A stretch of DNA of 64,000 nt. Origin: JBGPQJ01 sp963709295. GTDB taxonomy: Bacteria; Chloroflexota; Anaerolineae; Anaerolineales; Villigracilaceae. Location: positions 868,001 through 932,000 of the forward strand of contig CAVPVW010000003.1 in the NCBI GenBank assembly GCA_963709295.1, given 5' to 3'. The position numbers and the translations under genes were made by a program. The notes below the pieces were generated by a model that saw only the letters and a program-made list of their open reading frames with translations, ran no database searches and was not told the origin of the DNA. Positions 1 to 8,172 of the stretch are shown here, piece after piece. Within the stretch, counting starts at the first letter, position 1; every line of letters begins with the position of its first letter.

Positions 1-480
1 CACCGATCTTTCACCGGAACCGCGTCCTGACCTGAACAGGTAGTAGACCAGCCCGCCGATCACGAGGAAAATGGCCAATACACCCAGGGCAATGAGAATT
101 GACCCCAGGAGCGAACGATTACCCGACGGACCCTGGGCAGGCGTCGGTTCGGGAGTCACCACAGGGACTGTTGCAACAGCCTGCTGGAAGGCAGCCAGGA
201 CATTGGGATCCTGATATGGGGCAACTGCGGTCAATGCCGCAGATGCGTCCTCGCCCAATAATCCATAGCGGTAGGCTGCCAGTTCGGAATCTCCATTGAC
301 CCTGAAGGAGTCGATGGTCATCATCATGTAGTCATTCTGGAGGTCGGTGCGCAGATCTTCGGGGGTTGCATTTATCCATTCCACCGGCCAAAGGTACCAA
401 CCGATGAAAAGACCAATCGCTGCACCAATCAGGATTCCCACCAATCCTGCGAGCATCCACTTTCTTGTGTCTTCAGTCAT
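1..480 (-). CDS. Membrane protein of a three-member local paralogue family (C-terminus beyond left edge)
   Basis: This frame is open from an ATG at 480 to the left window edge (160 codons seen, no stop), so it is partial. An N-terminal membrane helix (residues about 9-30) is followed by a W-x2-P-V-E-W motif and an acidic Asp/Tyr-rich stretch, then an Ala-rich region, a short Pro/Thr linker and a second membrane helix near residues 125-150. The P-V-E-W...TPEDLRTDLQNDY segment aligns with the two membrane proteins at 15304-16511 (P-I-E-Y...APGSL..DFRTDY and P-V-E-Y...SPASM..EFKDQY), so these are paralogues. A promoter lies at 561-589 and AAAGGAG sits about 12 bases before the ATG. I do not recognise a named family, and the function is unknown. 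Confidence 0.75.
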   Translation of the reverse strand, partial: MTEDTRKWMLAGLVGILIGAAIGLFIGWYLWPVEWINATPEDLRTDLQNDYMMMTIDSFRVNGDSELAAYRYGLLGEDASAALTAVAPYQDPNVLAAFQQAVATVPVVTPEPTPAQGPSGNRSLLGSILIALGVLAIFLVIGGLVYYLFRSGRGSGERSV

Positions 481-560
481 AATGACATGCGCTCCTTTCA
501 CGCACGGCCGCGTCGGTCACCCACTATTGCGGAATGGCGAACAAGTGAGCGATTACTACT

Positions 561-589
561 ATTATACAGAAACCTGTGATTTGTGCCAA
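561..589 (-). promoter_or_regulatory. Promoter for the left-edge membrane protein
   Basis: On the minus strand this reads TTGGCA, 17 bases, TATAAT, which is near the vegetative consensus. The predicted start is close to 554, giving a 5' UTR of about 74 bases before the ATG at 480. Confidence 0.7.
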
Positions 590-613
590 ATCATAATGGT
601 AGAAGAATATTCC

Positions 614-1996
614 CTATTTTCGCCTCATTAAGTAGATGAAACGCTCCGATTCATGCACCTGGACCGTTTCGAGAATCTCAAATTTCTGCCGGAATATTTC
701 TTCAAAATCATCACGGGTATAGTGGTCGAATATATCCACTCGGCTGGTAAGCAGCTTTTGCACCTGCGAATCGGACTTGGGGACAAACTCGATAATCAGC
801 CATTGCCCCATTTCATGGAAAAACTCCGCCAGTTGAGGAAAAGGTACATTGTTGGAAATCGCTAGGTGATGGATCAGAGCCAAGGCGAAGATCATCTCCG
901 CGGGAGCTCGGTTTGGGAATGATTTACGTTCACGGTTATGCCACCCAATGGCCGGGCTGGGATTCGTCAGATCCATTACAAGCGGGAGAATATTTTGTTC
1001 TTTTGCGGAACCAACCTGCCTGAAATTTTGCTCCACAGCCGCAGGGTCAATATCAAACGAGATCGTTGAAATTCCACGCCCGGAGGCAAGCCTGCTGAAC
1101 ACACCCGTATTTGCGCCGAGATCCCAAACACTCTGGGGAGTCACCTGATCCAGCCACTTTGAAACCAATTCCTTCTTGTGTTCGAAAGCAGCATCGGTGT
1201 AGTTTGTAATTTCGTAATAATTTCCCCACTCAGTTCCAGCCGGTTTCCAGGTCAATTTCTTGATCGTGTTCTCCAGGCTTTCGATCAATCCAATCATCGA
1301 TTGCTTGCTCATCCCTTTACCGGCAGCGGGCTGTTTCACTACTGCTCCCGCATATCGTCGTTGTGCACTAGCGTGCAGATGAATATGAGTGAACAGGCCA
1401 AAATGGAATCTTGTTCGAAAGGGTAAGAGTTCAGATGCAATATCCAATGGAACGCCATCGATGTATACGCGCAAGAGTTGACCTAACCGAATATCAACAT
1501 ACGCCATCAAGGCAAGCGGTGCTAGAAAGTGCTGGCAGAACTGGCGGTAAGCCACCCACGGCTTCCCCTCTTGATACACTTCAAAGGACAAAGTATCGAT
1601 CAACAGCGCTTTGCCATTCAGAAATTGGATGTTATAGGCGCTGGCATCCTTAAGCGACATCCCTGCCTTGAGTGCGCGTTTTTGCAGGGACAATGTCGTT
1701 AACGCGGCATCCTTGAGTTGAGAGTATGCCCATTCGTAAGGATAAGAAATATAGGGTATGCGTTCCGGCTGCAGGATTTTATACGCGATCGATTCATCTG
1801 CAGCTGATACATCGACTTCTGCGTGCGGAATCAGGATCCGTGCTTTAACCAGCTTTTGATACAAGCCCGATTCCATCAAAGTGGAATAATCCGATGAGTA
1901 TGATCGATTTACCTGACGGTATAGAACTCCGTCCCGCGTGAAAAGGAAACCGCTTGGGTCCCGAAAAGAAGATCCAAGTTGGTTATTGCTGTTCAT
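614..1996 (-). CDS. Class I SAM-dependent methyltransferase with a large N-terminal domain
   Basis: The 460-residue protein has a Rossmann-type SAM-binding motif (VWDLGANTGVFSRLA, about residues 290-304) and a following acidic strand end (FDID), typical of class I methyltransferases. The first 250 residues form a separate conserved-looking domain containing S-L-K-D-A-S-A-Y-N, which recalls NoeA-like methyltransferases found beside polysaccharide genes (from memory). The frame is open upstream to 2095, but the ATG at 1996 is preferred because the residues before it are low-complexity basic sequence. This start overlaps the 3' end of the preceding small membrane gene by 14 bases, suggesting translational coupling. 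The substrate cannot be inferred. Confidence 0.8.
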   Translation of the reverse strand: MNSNNQLGSSFRDPSGFLFTRDGVLYRQVNRSYSSDYSTLMESGLYQKLVKARILIPHAEVDVSAADESIAYKILQPERIPYISYPYEWAYSQLKDAALTTLSLQKRALKAGMSLKDASAYNIQFLNGKALLIDTLSFEVYQEGKPWVAYRQFCQHFLAPLALMAYVDIRLGQLLRVYIDGVPLDIASELLPFRTRFHFGLFTHIHLHASAQRRYAGAVVKQPAAGKGMSKQSMIGLIESLENTIKKLTWKPAGTEWGNYYEITNYTDAAFEHKKELVSKWLDQVTPQSVWDLGANTGVFSRLASGRGISTISFDIDPAAVEQNFRQVGSAKEQNILPLVMDLTNPSPAIGWHNRERKSFPNRAPAEMIFALALIHHLAISNNVPFPQLAEFFHEMGQWLIIEFVPKSDSQVQKLLTSRVDIFDHYTRDDFEEIFRQKFEILETVQVHESERFIYLMRRK

Positions 1997-2201
1997 TATC
2001 TTCGTTTTCGTCTTCTTCTTCCGGCTTAGCGGAGGGTTTACCACCAAAAAATTTCTTGATTTTCGACCATTGTGATCGGAACACGACCGCCACACCGACC
2101 AAAGCTGCGATGGCCAGTTGAATCAAGAAACTGCCTGAACCTGGATCCAGGTAAGCAACCTTGTCCGAAAGAATAGTAAGCCAAGGAAATAGTAATAACA
2201 T
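1983..2201 (-). CDS. Small single-pass membrane protein with LDPGSGS motif
   Basis: This 72-residue protein has a hydrophobic N-terminus, an L-D-P-G-S-G-S motif at residues 18-24, one membrane helix (about 25-41), a basic juxtamembrane patch and a very acidic tail rich in Glu, Asp and Asn. Small proteins with this motif occur next to cell-surface biosynthesis genes (from memory). It lies 19 bases after topA and overlaps the methyltransferase gene by 14 bases, so the two are probably expressed together. The function is unknown; it may be a membrane anchor or partner for the methyltransferase. Confidence 0.7.
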   Translation of the reverse strand: MLLLFPWLTILSDKVAYLDPGSGSFLIQLAIAALVGVAVVFRSQWSKIKKFFGGKPSAKPEEEDENEDNEQQ

Positions 2202-2220
2202 GGTTTCTCCTTTTCTAGTT

Positions 2221-4524
2221 TCATCCAGTTTCAGGAACTACTTCCTCTAAAAGGAACAATTCCTCGCAATTCATGCATTGGGCTTCGCGTTTATTGGCAA
2301 TGACGAGCATTCCATTGCATTTGGGACATGGCTTGGAAAGTGGACGCTTCCAGGAGGTGAAATCGCAGATGGGGTAATGATTACACCCAAAGAAAGTACG
2401 ACCTTTGCGCGTTTTTCGTTCGACAATGTCACCGCCATCCTTGGGGCATGTGACACCGATTTTTTCCAACAAGGGTTCGGTATGACGGCACTCGGGGAAT
2501 CCGCTGCATGAGATGAATTTCCCATATCGACCGTAGCGGATGACGAGGTCTTTGCCACAGTCAGGGCATGCCCTGCCGATGGGTTCAGGTCCCGTCTTGG
2601 CAACCGGCATTTCGGCTTGAGCCTTCTGCACTTCCACCGCAAAAGGGCCATAAAAAGCAGACATTATCTTGACCCAGTCCGCATCACCGGCGGCAATTTT
2701 ATCCAGGTCGGTTTCCATGGCCGCGGTGAAATTCAAATCCACAATATCTGGAAAATACTGCAGCATCAAGTCGTTGACCAGAATCCCAGTATCCGTCGGC
2801 TCGAGTCGTTTCTCCACGCGGACGACATAGCCTCGCGCTTGAATGGTCGAAAGGATTGGAGCATACGTAGAAGGGCGTCCAATGCCATATGCTTCCAGCG
2901 CTTGAACTAAGGTAGCTTCTGAGTAACGCGGCGGAGGCTGAGTGAAATGCTGTTCGGGGATCAAGCGGATAAGATGCTGATCCTGGTTTTCAGCCAGGTC
3001 AGACGGGATGCGGGACGCAAGATCTTCCTCCTCACCTTCAGCAGGTTTCGCATCTTCATCCCGTGTTTCCTCGTACACGATCAAGAAACCTGGGAACTTC
3101 ACAGCAGAGCCAGCCGCGCGACAGAGGTAAACATGATCACTTTTTCCAGTCACTTCAACGGTTAGCGTGTCATAGACAGCGGATTCCATCTGAGACGCTA
3201 CGAACCTCTTCCAGACCAGTTGGTACAGCTTGAATTGCGCCGGTTCAAGAAATGGCTTTAATTTATCCGGATCTCGTAATACAGAAGTGGGGCGGATGGC
3301 CTCATGTGCTTCCTGCGCGCCCACGGCCCTGGTTTTGTATTCCGGGGGGTTTGGAGGAAGAAAATCGTTGCCATATCGCTGAGTGATGTACTGACGGACT
3401 TCAGCCCGTGCAATTTCGGAGATGTTCGTCGAGTCGGTACGCATATAAGTGATCAGACCCGTGTTACCGCCCTCCCCGACGTCCACGCCTTCATAAAGTC
3501 CCTGGGCGATCGCCATGGTACGCTTGGCTGTAAAGCCCAACCGTCGGGAGGCTTCCTGTTGCAGTGTTGATGTGATGAACGGTGCCGAGGGTTTCCGTCT
3601 CCGCTCCCCTCTTTTTATGCGGTTGATCGAGTATTTGGCCTTCTGCATGTCTTCGAGGATGGGTTTAACGACATCCTCCGAACCCAACTCAAAATCCTTC
3701 TCGTCGATTTTTGCGAGCTTGGCGATAAAGGATTGCTTTCCTCCCTCGGGCTTGAATTCTGCTGCGATGGACCAGTACTCCACTGGGTTAAAGGCTTCGA
3801 TCTCACGCTCACGCTCGACGATTAACCTGAGCGCCACCGACTGAACCCGTCCGGCAGACAACCTGCTGCGGACTTTTTCCCAAAGAATGGGGCTGATCGA
3901 GTAACCGACAAGGCGATCCAGGATCCGGCGCGCCTGTTGGGCATTGACGAGGTCCATGTCGATGGGGCGAGGATGGCTGAAGGCTTCTTTAATAGCCGGT
4001 TCTGTGATTTCATGGAAAACAACTCGTTTTGTTCGATTGGGATCGATAGTTGCAGCTTCCATCAGGTGCCAGGAAATCGCCTCCCCTTCGCGGTCGGGGT
4101 CGGTTGCAAGGTAGATTTCGGAGTGTTCCTTGGCCAGCTGTTTAAGTTCCTTAACCACCGGCTTCTTTTCATTTGGAACGCGATATTTTGGTAGGAAATC
4201 ATTTTCCACATCCACGGACAACTGCGAGCGAAGCAGGTCGCGGACATGTCCAACCGAGGCCTTGACCGTGTAACCTTTTCCCAGAAATCTACCCACCGTG
4301 CGTGCCTTGGCAGGTGATTCCACAATGACCAATTTTCCGCTGCGTTTTTCCACCTTCTCAGGCGGTGTAAGACCGGCATGCGCTTCAGTTCTCCCGGTGC
4401 GGTACATGGCTGTGCCACATTCAGGGCACTTACCCCTCGTCACCGGAGCGCTGGCTCTGTTGAATGTCGCCTCAGCTTCCAGTATTTCTCTTTTGGTCTT
4501 ACATTTCATACAATAGGCTTCCAT
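2221..4524 (-). CDS. topA: DNA topoisomerase I
   Basis: This type IA topoisomerase relaxes negatively supercoiled DNA. The TOPRIM domain (about residues 65-180) shows KLVIVESPAKA and DPDREGEAISW, and the catalytic tyrosine is in GLITYMRTDST at about residue 360. Three C-terminal zinc ribbons (residues 653 onward) carry Cys pairs. An extra N-terminal four-Cys ribbon (YCMKCK...GKCPECG, residues 5-36) precedes the TOPRIM domain. I chose the ATG at 4524 because AAGGAG sits five bases upstream; the frame stays open to an earlier ATG at 4548. It follows manC and dprA in one run of minus-strand genes, and dprA and topA are frequent neighbours in bacteria. Confidence 0.96.
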   Translation of the reverse strand: MEAYCMKCKTKREILEAEATFNRASAPVTRGKCPECGTAMYRTGRTEAHAGLTPPEKVEKRSGKLVIVESPAKARTVGRFLGKGYTVKASVGHVRDLLRSQLSVDVENDFLPKYRVPNEKKPVVKELKQLAKEHSEIYLATDPDREGEAISWHLMEAATIDPNRTKRVVFHEITEPAIKEAFSHPRPIDMDLVNAQQARRILDRLVGYSISPILWEKVRSRLSAGRVQSVALRLIVEREREIEAFNPVEYWSIAAEFKPEGGKQSFIAKLAKIDEKDFELGSEDVVKPILEDMQKAKYSINRIKRGERRRKPSAPFITSTLQQEASRRLGFTAKRTMAIAQGLYEGVDVGEGGNTGLITYMRTDSTNISEIARAEVRQYITQRYGNDFLPPNPPEYKTRAVGAQEAHEAIRPTSVLRDPDKLKPFLEPAQFKLYQLVWKRFVASQMESAVYDTLTVEVTGKSDHVYLCRAAGSAVKFPGFLIVYEETRDEDAKPAEGEEEDLASRIPSDLAENQDQHLIRLIPEQHFTQPPPRYSEATLVQALEAYGIGRPSTYAPILSTIQARGYVVRVEKRLEPTDTGILVNDLMLQYFPDIVDLNFTAAMETDLDKIAAGDADWVKIMSAFYGPFAVEVQKAQAEMPVAKTGPEPIGRACPDCGKDLVIRYGRYGKFISCSGFPECRHTEPLLEKIGVTCPKDGGDIVERKTRKGRTFFGCNHYPICDFTSWKRPLSKPCPKCNGMLVIANKREAQCMNCEELFLLEEVVPETG

Positions 4525-4581
4525 TCGGTCTCCTTGAAATAATTCCATTTTAACTTCAGTACGAGAAAGGCAGGAACAACA

Positions 4582-5679
4582 TTAAGTGTAATGCTCCCTG
4601 TCTGAATTTTTTAATGATGAAACGATTTGTCTTACACGTTGAGCCTGGTCTTTTCGACAAACCATCAACACATCTCCCCCGTCGATGATAATCAGGTCAT
4701 CCACACCGATGGTTACGACCAGACGCCCGTCGCGGTTGCCGTAGACAAGTGAGTTGTGTGTATCCAGGGCCATTAGGTGACCGCTAAAGACGATGTTACC
4801 ATCCTTATCCGGAATCAACACATCAAACAGGGAATCCCATGAGCCGACATCGCTCCATTCCAAACCGCCCGCCGGCAGGACCGCTACATGTTCTGCATGT
4901 TCCATGATTCCGTAATCTATCGTTTCATTCGCCAGTCCTTCCCAGACGTTTTCGACGACGGTATCAAACAGGGAAGTTCCATCGGCCATTGAAATTTCAT
5001 CCACTGCCGCTTTCAAAGCGGGCATCTGCCTGGCCATTTCAGATAAAATCTTGCTCGTTTTCCAAATAAACATCCCGCTATTCCAGGAATGGTCTCCAGA
5101 AAGGACCATTTCTAGCGCAGCAGCTTCATCGGGTTTTTCCTTGAACCGCTGAACTGTATATACCGGATAGGGGTATTTTTCGGGAAGCGGTTCGCCTCGT
5201 TGAATATACCCATAACCTGTCGCAGGGTAACTCGGGGAGATGCCGAGGGTCACCAAATAGTCATCCGCTGCTACTTCAGCAGCAATTTTAATGAAAAGAT
5301 GAAATAAATCCTTGTTCCTGATGAAATGGTCAGAAGGAAGGACCGCCATTATCGCTTGCGGGTCGCGCCGGTAAAGGACAGCAGCGGCCAGACCAATCAC
5401 GGAAGCAGTTCCGCGCGGATAAGGTTCAACCAAAAAATTACCCGCTGGGATTCCAGGAGCCTGGCTCTTCAATTGAATAACTTGGTCTCCTACGGTCACA
5501 ACAAAAATATGGTCAGCGGGAAACAACCCCTCCAACCGTTTTACAGTGGCCTGGAAGAGGCTTTCCTCGGCAATGAGGGGTAGAAGTTGTTTAGGCCTGT
5601 CTCTTCTCGAAATAGGCCAAAGGCGTGTTCCTCCTCCGCCTGCCATGATGACCGCATAAGTATGTTCCATAAGCTGCAT
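4582..5679 (-). CDS. manC: Mannose-1-phosphate guanylyltransferase
   Basis: The enzyme makes GDP-mannose from mannose 1-phosphate and GTP. The nucleotidyltransferase signature GGGGTRLWPISRRDRPKQ lies near residues 13-30, followed by LPSDHFI and FKEKPD. At 365 residues it is the single-domain type without a phosphomannose isomerase fusion. There is no clear ribosome binding site, and starts at 5679 or 5670 are both possible. It sits between dprA and topA in the same transcriptional run. GDP-mannose would feed glycan synthesis; the phosphohexomutase at 35492-36916 could supply the sugar phosphate. Confidence 0.9.
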   Translation of the reverse strand: MQLMEHTYAVIMAGGGGTRLWPISRRDRPKQLLPLIAEESLFQATVKRLEGLFPADHIFVVTVGDQVIQLKSQAPGIPAGNFLVEPYPRGTASVIGLAAAVLYRRDPQAIMAVLPSDHFIRNKDLFHLFIKIAAEVAADDYLVTLGISPSYPATGYGYIQRGEPLPEKYPYPVYTVQRFKEKPDEAAALEMVLSGDHSWNSGMFIWKTSKILSEMARQMPALKAAVDEISMADGTSLFDTVVENVWEGLANETIDYGIMEHAEHVAVLPAGGLEWSDVGSWDSLFDVLIPDKDGNIVFSGHLMALDTHNSLVYGNRDGRLVVTIGVDDLIIIDGGDVLMVCRKDQAQRVRQIVSSLKNSDREHYT

Positions 5680-5715
5680 ATAAATTATGAGTATAAAAAA
5701 GAATATTTTTCCTTT

Positions 5716-6837
5716 TTATGCATTACCCTTTTCCACTTCGTAATTTGCGCGATCTTCACGAACTGCCACATAATTCATCTTACCCACCTGCCTGACCATA
5801 CCCTTCAATTCCATCATTGTCAAGGCGGAAGTAATTTTTTCGATCGGCAGACCACTTTGTGCCCGGATATCATCCACATGCAAAGGTTCGATGTTGAGCA
5901 ATTCCAGCAGTGCTGCCTCTGTCGCATCCGAGGGGACTGCTCTTCGTACTTCCCGGCGCTCGATATTTCGGGTTAAATCCAGGGCTGCGAGCACATCCTC
6001 CGCTTTCAACATGGGACGCGCACCGTTGGCAATCAATCGATTGCAGCCTTTGGATTGAGGTGCCATGATATTGCCGGGGACGGCAAACACTTCCCTTCCC
6101 TGTTCTACTGCGAAATCGGCAGTGATCAACGCCCCGCTGGTTTCTCCTGCTTCAACGACCACGACGGCCATGGAAAGCCCGCTGATGATTCGGTTTCGCG
6201 GAGGGAAGTTGGTGCTTTCGGGCGGCGTACCCGGCGCGTAATCGCTGATCAAGGCCCCCTGCCCTAGGATTTTATCCGCCATCTGACGGTGCTCGGGAGG
6301 ATAAATTTTATCCACACCGGAGCCGAGAACCGCGAATGTACGCCCTCCTGCTTTCAAAGCTGCAGTGTGCGCGACTGCGTCCACTCCCCGCGCTAATCCA
6401 CTGATCACGGTCACCCCATTATGAACAAGTGCTGAGGCTAAATCTTCGGTGACCTGCCTGCCATAAGCCGTAACCTGCCTGGTTCCCACTATCGCGACAG
6501 ACCAATGGTCTTCCGATGTGATATTTCCTCGGACATAAAGCACAGGCGGAGGTTGTTCAATCTCCTTCAAATGGGGCGGGTATTCAGCATCCTTCCAGGT
6601 GAGGACACGAATTCCCTGTTCTTGTATCGTGTCCCAATATTTTTCCAGATCGAGCGAGGACTTAAGATCATTGAATCGCTCAATAATCTTTTCACTTAGC
6701 CCGGCTTGTGATAATCCGTCAGGAGTTGCATTCCATGCCGATTCTGCATCCCCAAAATGATCCAGGAGGGACTGAAACCGGACAGCCCCGATGCCTTTAA
6801 CCAGATTGAAACCGATCCAATAAGCCCGTTCGTCCAT
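5716..6837 (-). CDS. dprA: DNA-processing protein DprA
   Basis: DprA protects incoming single-stranded DNA and loads RecA during natural transformation. The N-terminal helical region is followed by the Rossmann-like core with VAIVGTRQ (about residue 114), SGLARGVDA, GSGVDKIYPPEH, FPPRNRIISGLS and EAGETSGALITA, then a C-terminal winged-helix domain. The length of 373 residues is normal. The ATG at 6837 is preferred over an upstream TTG at 6846. It lies 23 bases after rimM in the rpsP-khpA-rimM run, replacing the trmD that usually follows rimM. Confidence 0.95.
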   Translation of the reverse strand: MDERAYWIGFNLVKGIGAVRFQSLLDHFGDAESAWNATPDGLSQAGLSEKIIERFNDLKSSLDLEKYWDTIQEQGIRVLTWKDAEYPPHLKEIEQPPPVLYVRGNITSEDHWSVAIVGTRQVTAYGRQVTEDLASALVHNGVTVISGLARGVDAVAHTAALKAGGRTFAVLGSGVDKIYPPEHRQMADKILGQGALISDYAPGTPPESTNFPPRNRIISGLSMAVVVVEAGETSGALITADFAVEQGREVFAVPGNIMAPQSKGCNRLIANGARPMLKAEDVLAALDLTRNIERREVRRAVPSDATEAALLELLNIEPLHVDDIRAQSGLPIEKITSALTMMELKGMVRQVGKMNYVAVREDRANYEVEKGNA

Positions 6838-6860
6838 GTTTGTCAAATTAATGAGGCGAC

Positions 6861-7424
6861 TTATTCTTCCAAATCAAGCAAACCTGGGATCAGATGGACA
6901 ATCATCTTGTTCGCCTCGATATTCACTTCAAGAACAACCTGTTTTATGGAGGGTAATAATATTTCCTTCCCTTCATCTGATCTAACGACGTACACATCAT
7001 TTGCCCCGGTTTTAATAATCTCAGTCAATTTCCCTAATTCGTTGCCAGAATCTTCCACCACGATCATACCGATAATCTGGTGGTGGTAATATTGCCCGTC
7101 AGGCAGCGTAGGCCGGGTTGCCGTTTTGACGTACACCATTTGGTTGCGCAGTAAACCTGCAGATTTGGGAGTCTCCACGCCATCGAAGCTGAACAACAAC
7201 CCGTCGTTATGATGGCGAATATGACGGATGGTAGCCGGTTTATGTTTCCCACCCAAAAAAACAGTGGTCCCGTCTTCAAGCCGATCAGGGAAGTCTGTAT
7301 AAACCTCCATGAGGATTTCCCCATGGACGCCGTGCGGCCTGCGCAGGAGGCCGACTGCCAAATACACAGGCTCGCCTTTCGAAGGCGAGCCTGATTTTCC
7401 AGCTTTAGCTGGTGGTTTTGACAT
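6861..7424 (-). CDS. rimM: Ribosome maturation factor RimM
   Basis: RimM assists 30S subunit maturation around S19 and the 16S rRNA head. The N-terminal domain begins with YLAVGLLRRPHGVHGEI and the C-terminal PRC barrel with GMIVVEDSGNELGKLTEI. The ATG at 7424 begins one base after the stop of the KH gene; the earlier in-frame start at 7511 would lie inside that gene and adds unrelated residues. The 187-residue length fits the family. Gene order rpsP-khpA-rimM is conserved widely across bacteria. Confidence 0.94.
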   Translation of the reverse strand: MSKPPAKAGKSGSPSKGEPVYLAVGLLRRPHGVHGEILMEVYTDFPDRLEDGTTVFLGGKHKPATIRHIRHHNDGLLFSFDGVETPKSAGLLRNQMVYVKTATRPTLPDGQYYHHQIIGMIVVEDSGNELGKLTEIIKTGANDVYVVRSDEGKEILLPSIKQVVLEVNIEANKMIVHLIPGLLDLEE

Positions 7425-7425
7425 T

Positions 7426-7659
7426 CTAGGGCTCCAGCACGTCGAGCGTGACCTGCTGCCCTTCACGCTCAGCAGCCACCCTGAGCAAAACACGGATGGC
7501 ATTGGCCACACGTCCGTTCTTGCCTATGACCCGACCCATGTCATCCTTTGAAACTTTTAATTCGAGTCGGACACGGTTGCCTTGCCGGTTCTGTGTCACC
7601 ACAACGGAGTTGGGGTCGTCTACGAGCGATTTGGCGATATAGTCTGTGAGAGATCTCAT
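7426..7659 (-). CDS. khpA: KH-domain RNA-binding protein KhpA
   Basis: This is a 77-residue single KH domain protein of the YlqC/KhpA family. The G-x-x-G loop appears in VIGKNGRVANAIR, and the N-terminus MRSLTDYIAKSLVDDP is typical. It binds RNA, usually as a dimer with KhpB, and is linked to cell division and translation control in other bacteria. It lies three bases after rpsP and one base before rimM, so it is certainly co-transcribed with them. Confidence 0.94.
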   Translation of the reverse strand: MRSLTDYIAKSLVDDPNSVVVTQNRQGNRVRLELKVSKDDMGRVIGKNGRVANAIRVLLRVAAEREGQQVTLDVLEP

Positions 7660-7662
7660 GTG

Positions 7663-8019
7663 CTAATCGCGGCGCGTTTTGGCGCCTTGTTCAACAGGGA
7701 TGAACTTCCCGCCCATAGCCTTGGCTGCATCCTCCGCCAGAACTTCGACCGATTCACCCTTCTTGAAGCGGGTAAACCGTTCATCGACGCCGGCGCTTTT
7801 GAACAATTGCGCAACTGACTCGGTCGGCTGAGCGCCTTTGCGCATCCAGTCGTAGATGCGAGGCTCGTCCAGGGACAGGGTGGTCGGTGAGGTGCGGGGA
7901 TTGTAAAAACCAACAATTTCCAGAAAACGTCCATCACGCGGATTTTCCTTGTCGGTCACCACGAGACGGTAGGAGGGCTGTGCCTTGAGCCCCATTCGGC
8001 GAAGTCGAATACGAACCAT
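7663..8019 (-). CDS. rpsP: 30S ribosomal protein S16
   Basis: S16 is a small-subunit protein needed for 30S assembly. The start MVRIRLRRMGLKAQPSYRLV and the FLEIVGFYNP segment are diagnostic. The protein is 118 residues, longer than the roughly 80-90 of many bacteria because of a C-terminal extension that is basic at its end. An AAGGAG site lies about 11 bases upstream of the ATG. A 153-base gap separates it from ffh and holds a candidate promoter at 8143-8170. Confidence 0.97.
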   Translation of the reverse strand: MVRIRLRRMGLKAQPSYRLVVTDKENPRDGRFLEIVGFYNPRTSPTTLSLDEPRIYDWMRKGAQPTESVAQLFKSAGVDERFTRFKKGESVEVLAEDAAKAMGGKFIPVEQGAKTRRD

Positions 8020-8142
8020 TGGAAGACTTTCTCCTTAAAATTTCTTGTTTAAATTAGATTTGGCTCAGCAGGCAAGGAGAGGGGTGCGTGATAGGAACGC
8101 GCCTCGCAGGCTGAATTTCCACAGGGGGATATTTTACCAGAT

Positions 8143-8170
8143 ATTTTATTAATGTAGGAAAACCACTCAA
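8143..8170 (-). promoter_or_regulatory. Candidate promoter for the rpsP operon
   Basis: The minus strand reads TTGAGT, 16 bases, TAAAAT just after the ffh stop codon. A second TAAAAT preceded by TGG lies at 8131-8136. Either would drive rpsP-khpA-rimM with a leader of about 110-120 bases. Confidence 0.45.
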
Positions 8171-8172
8171 GA

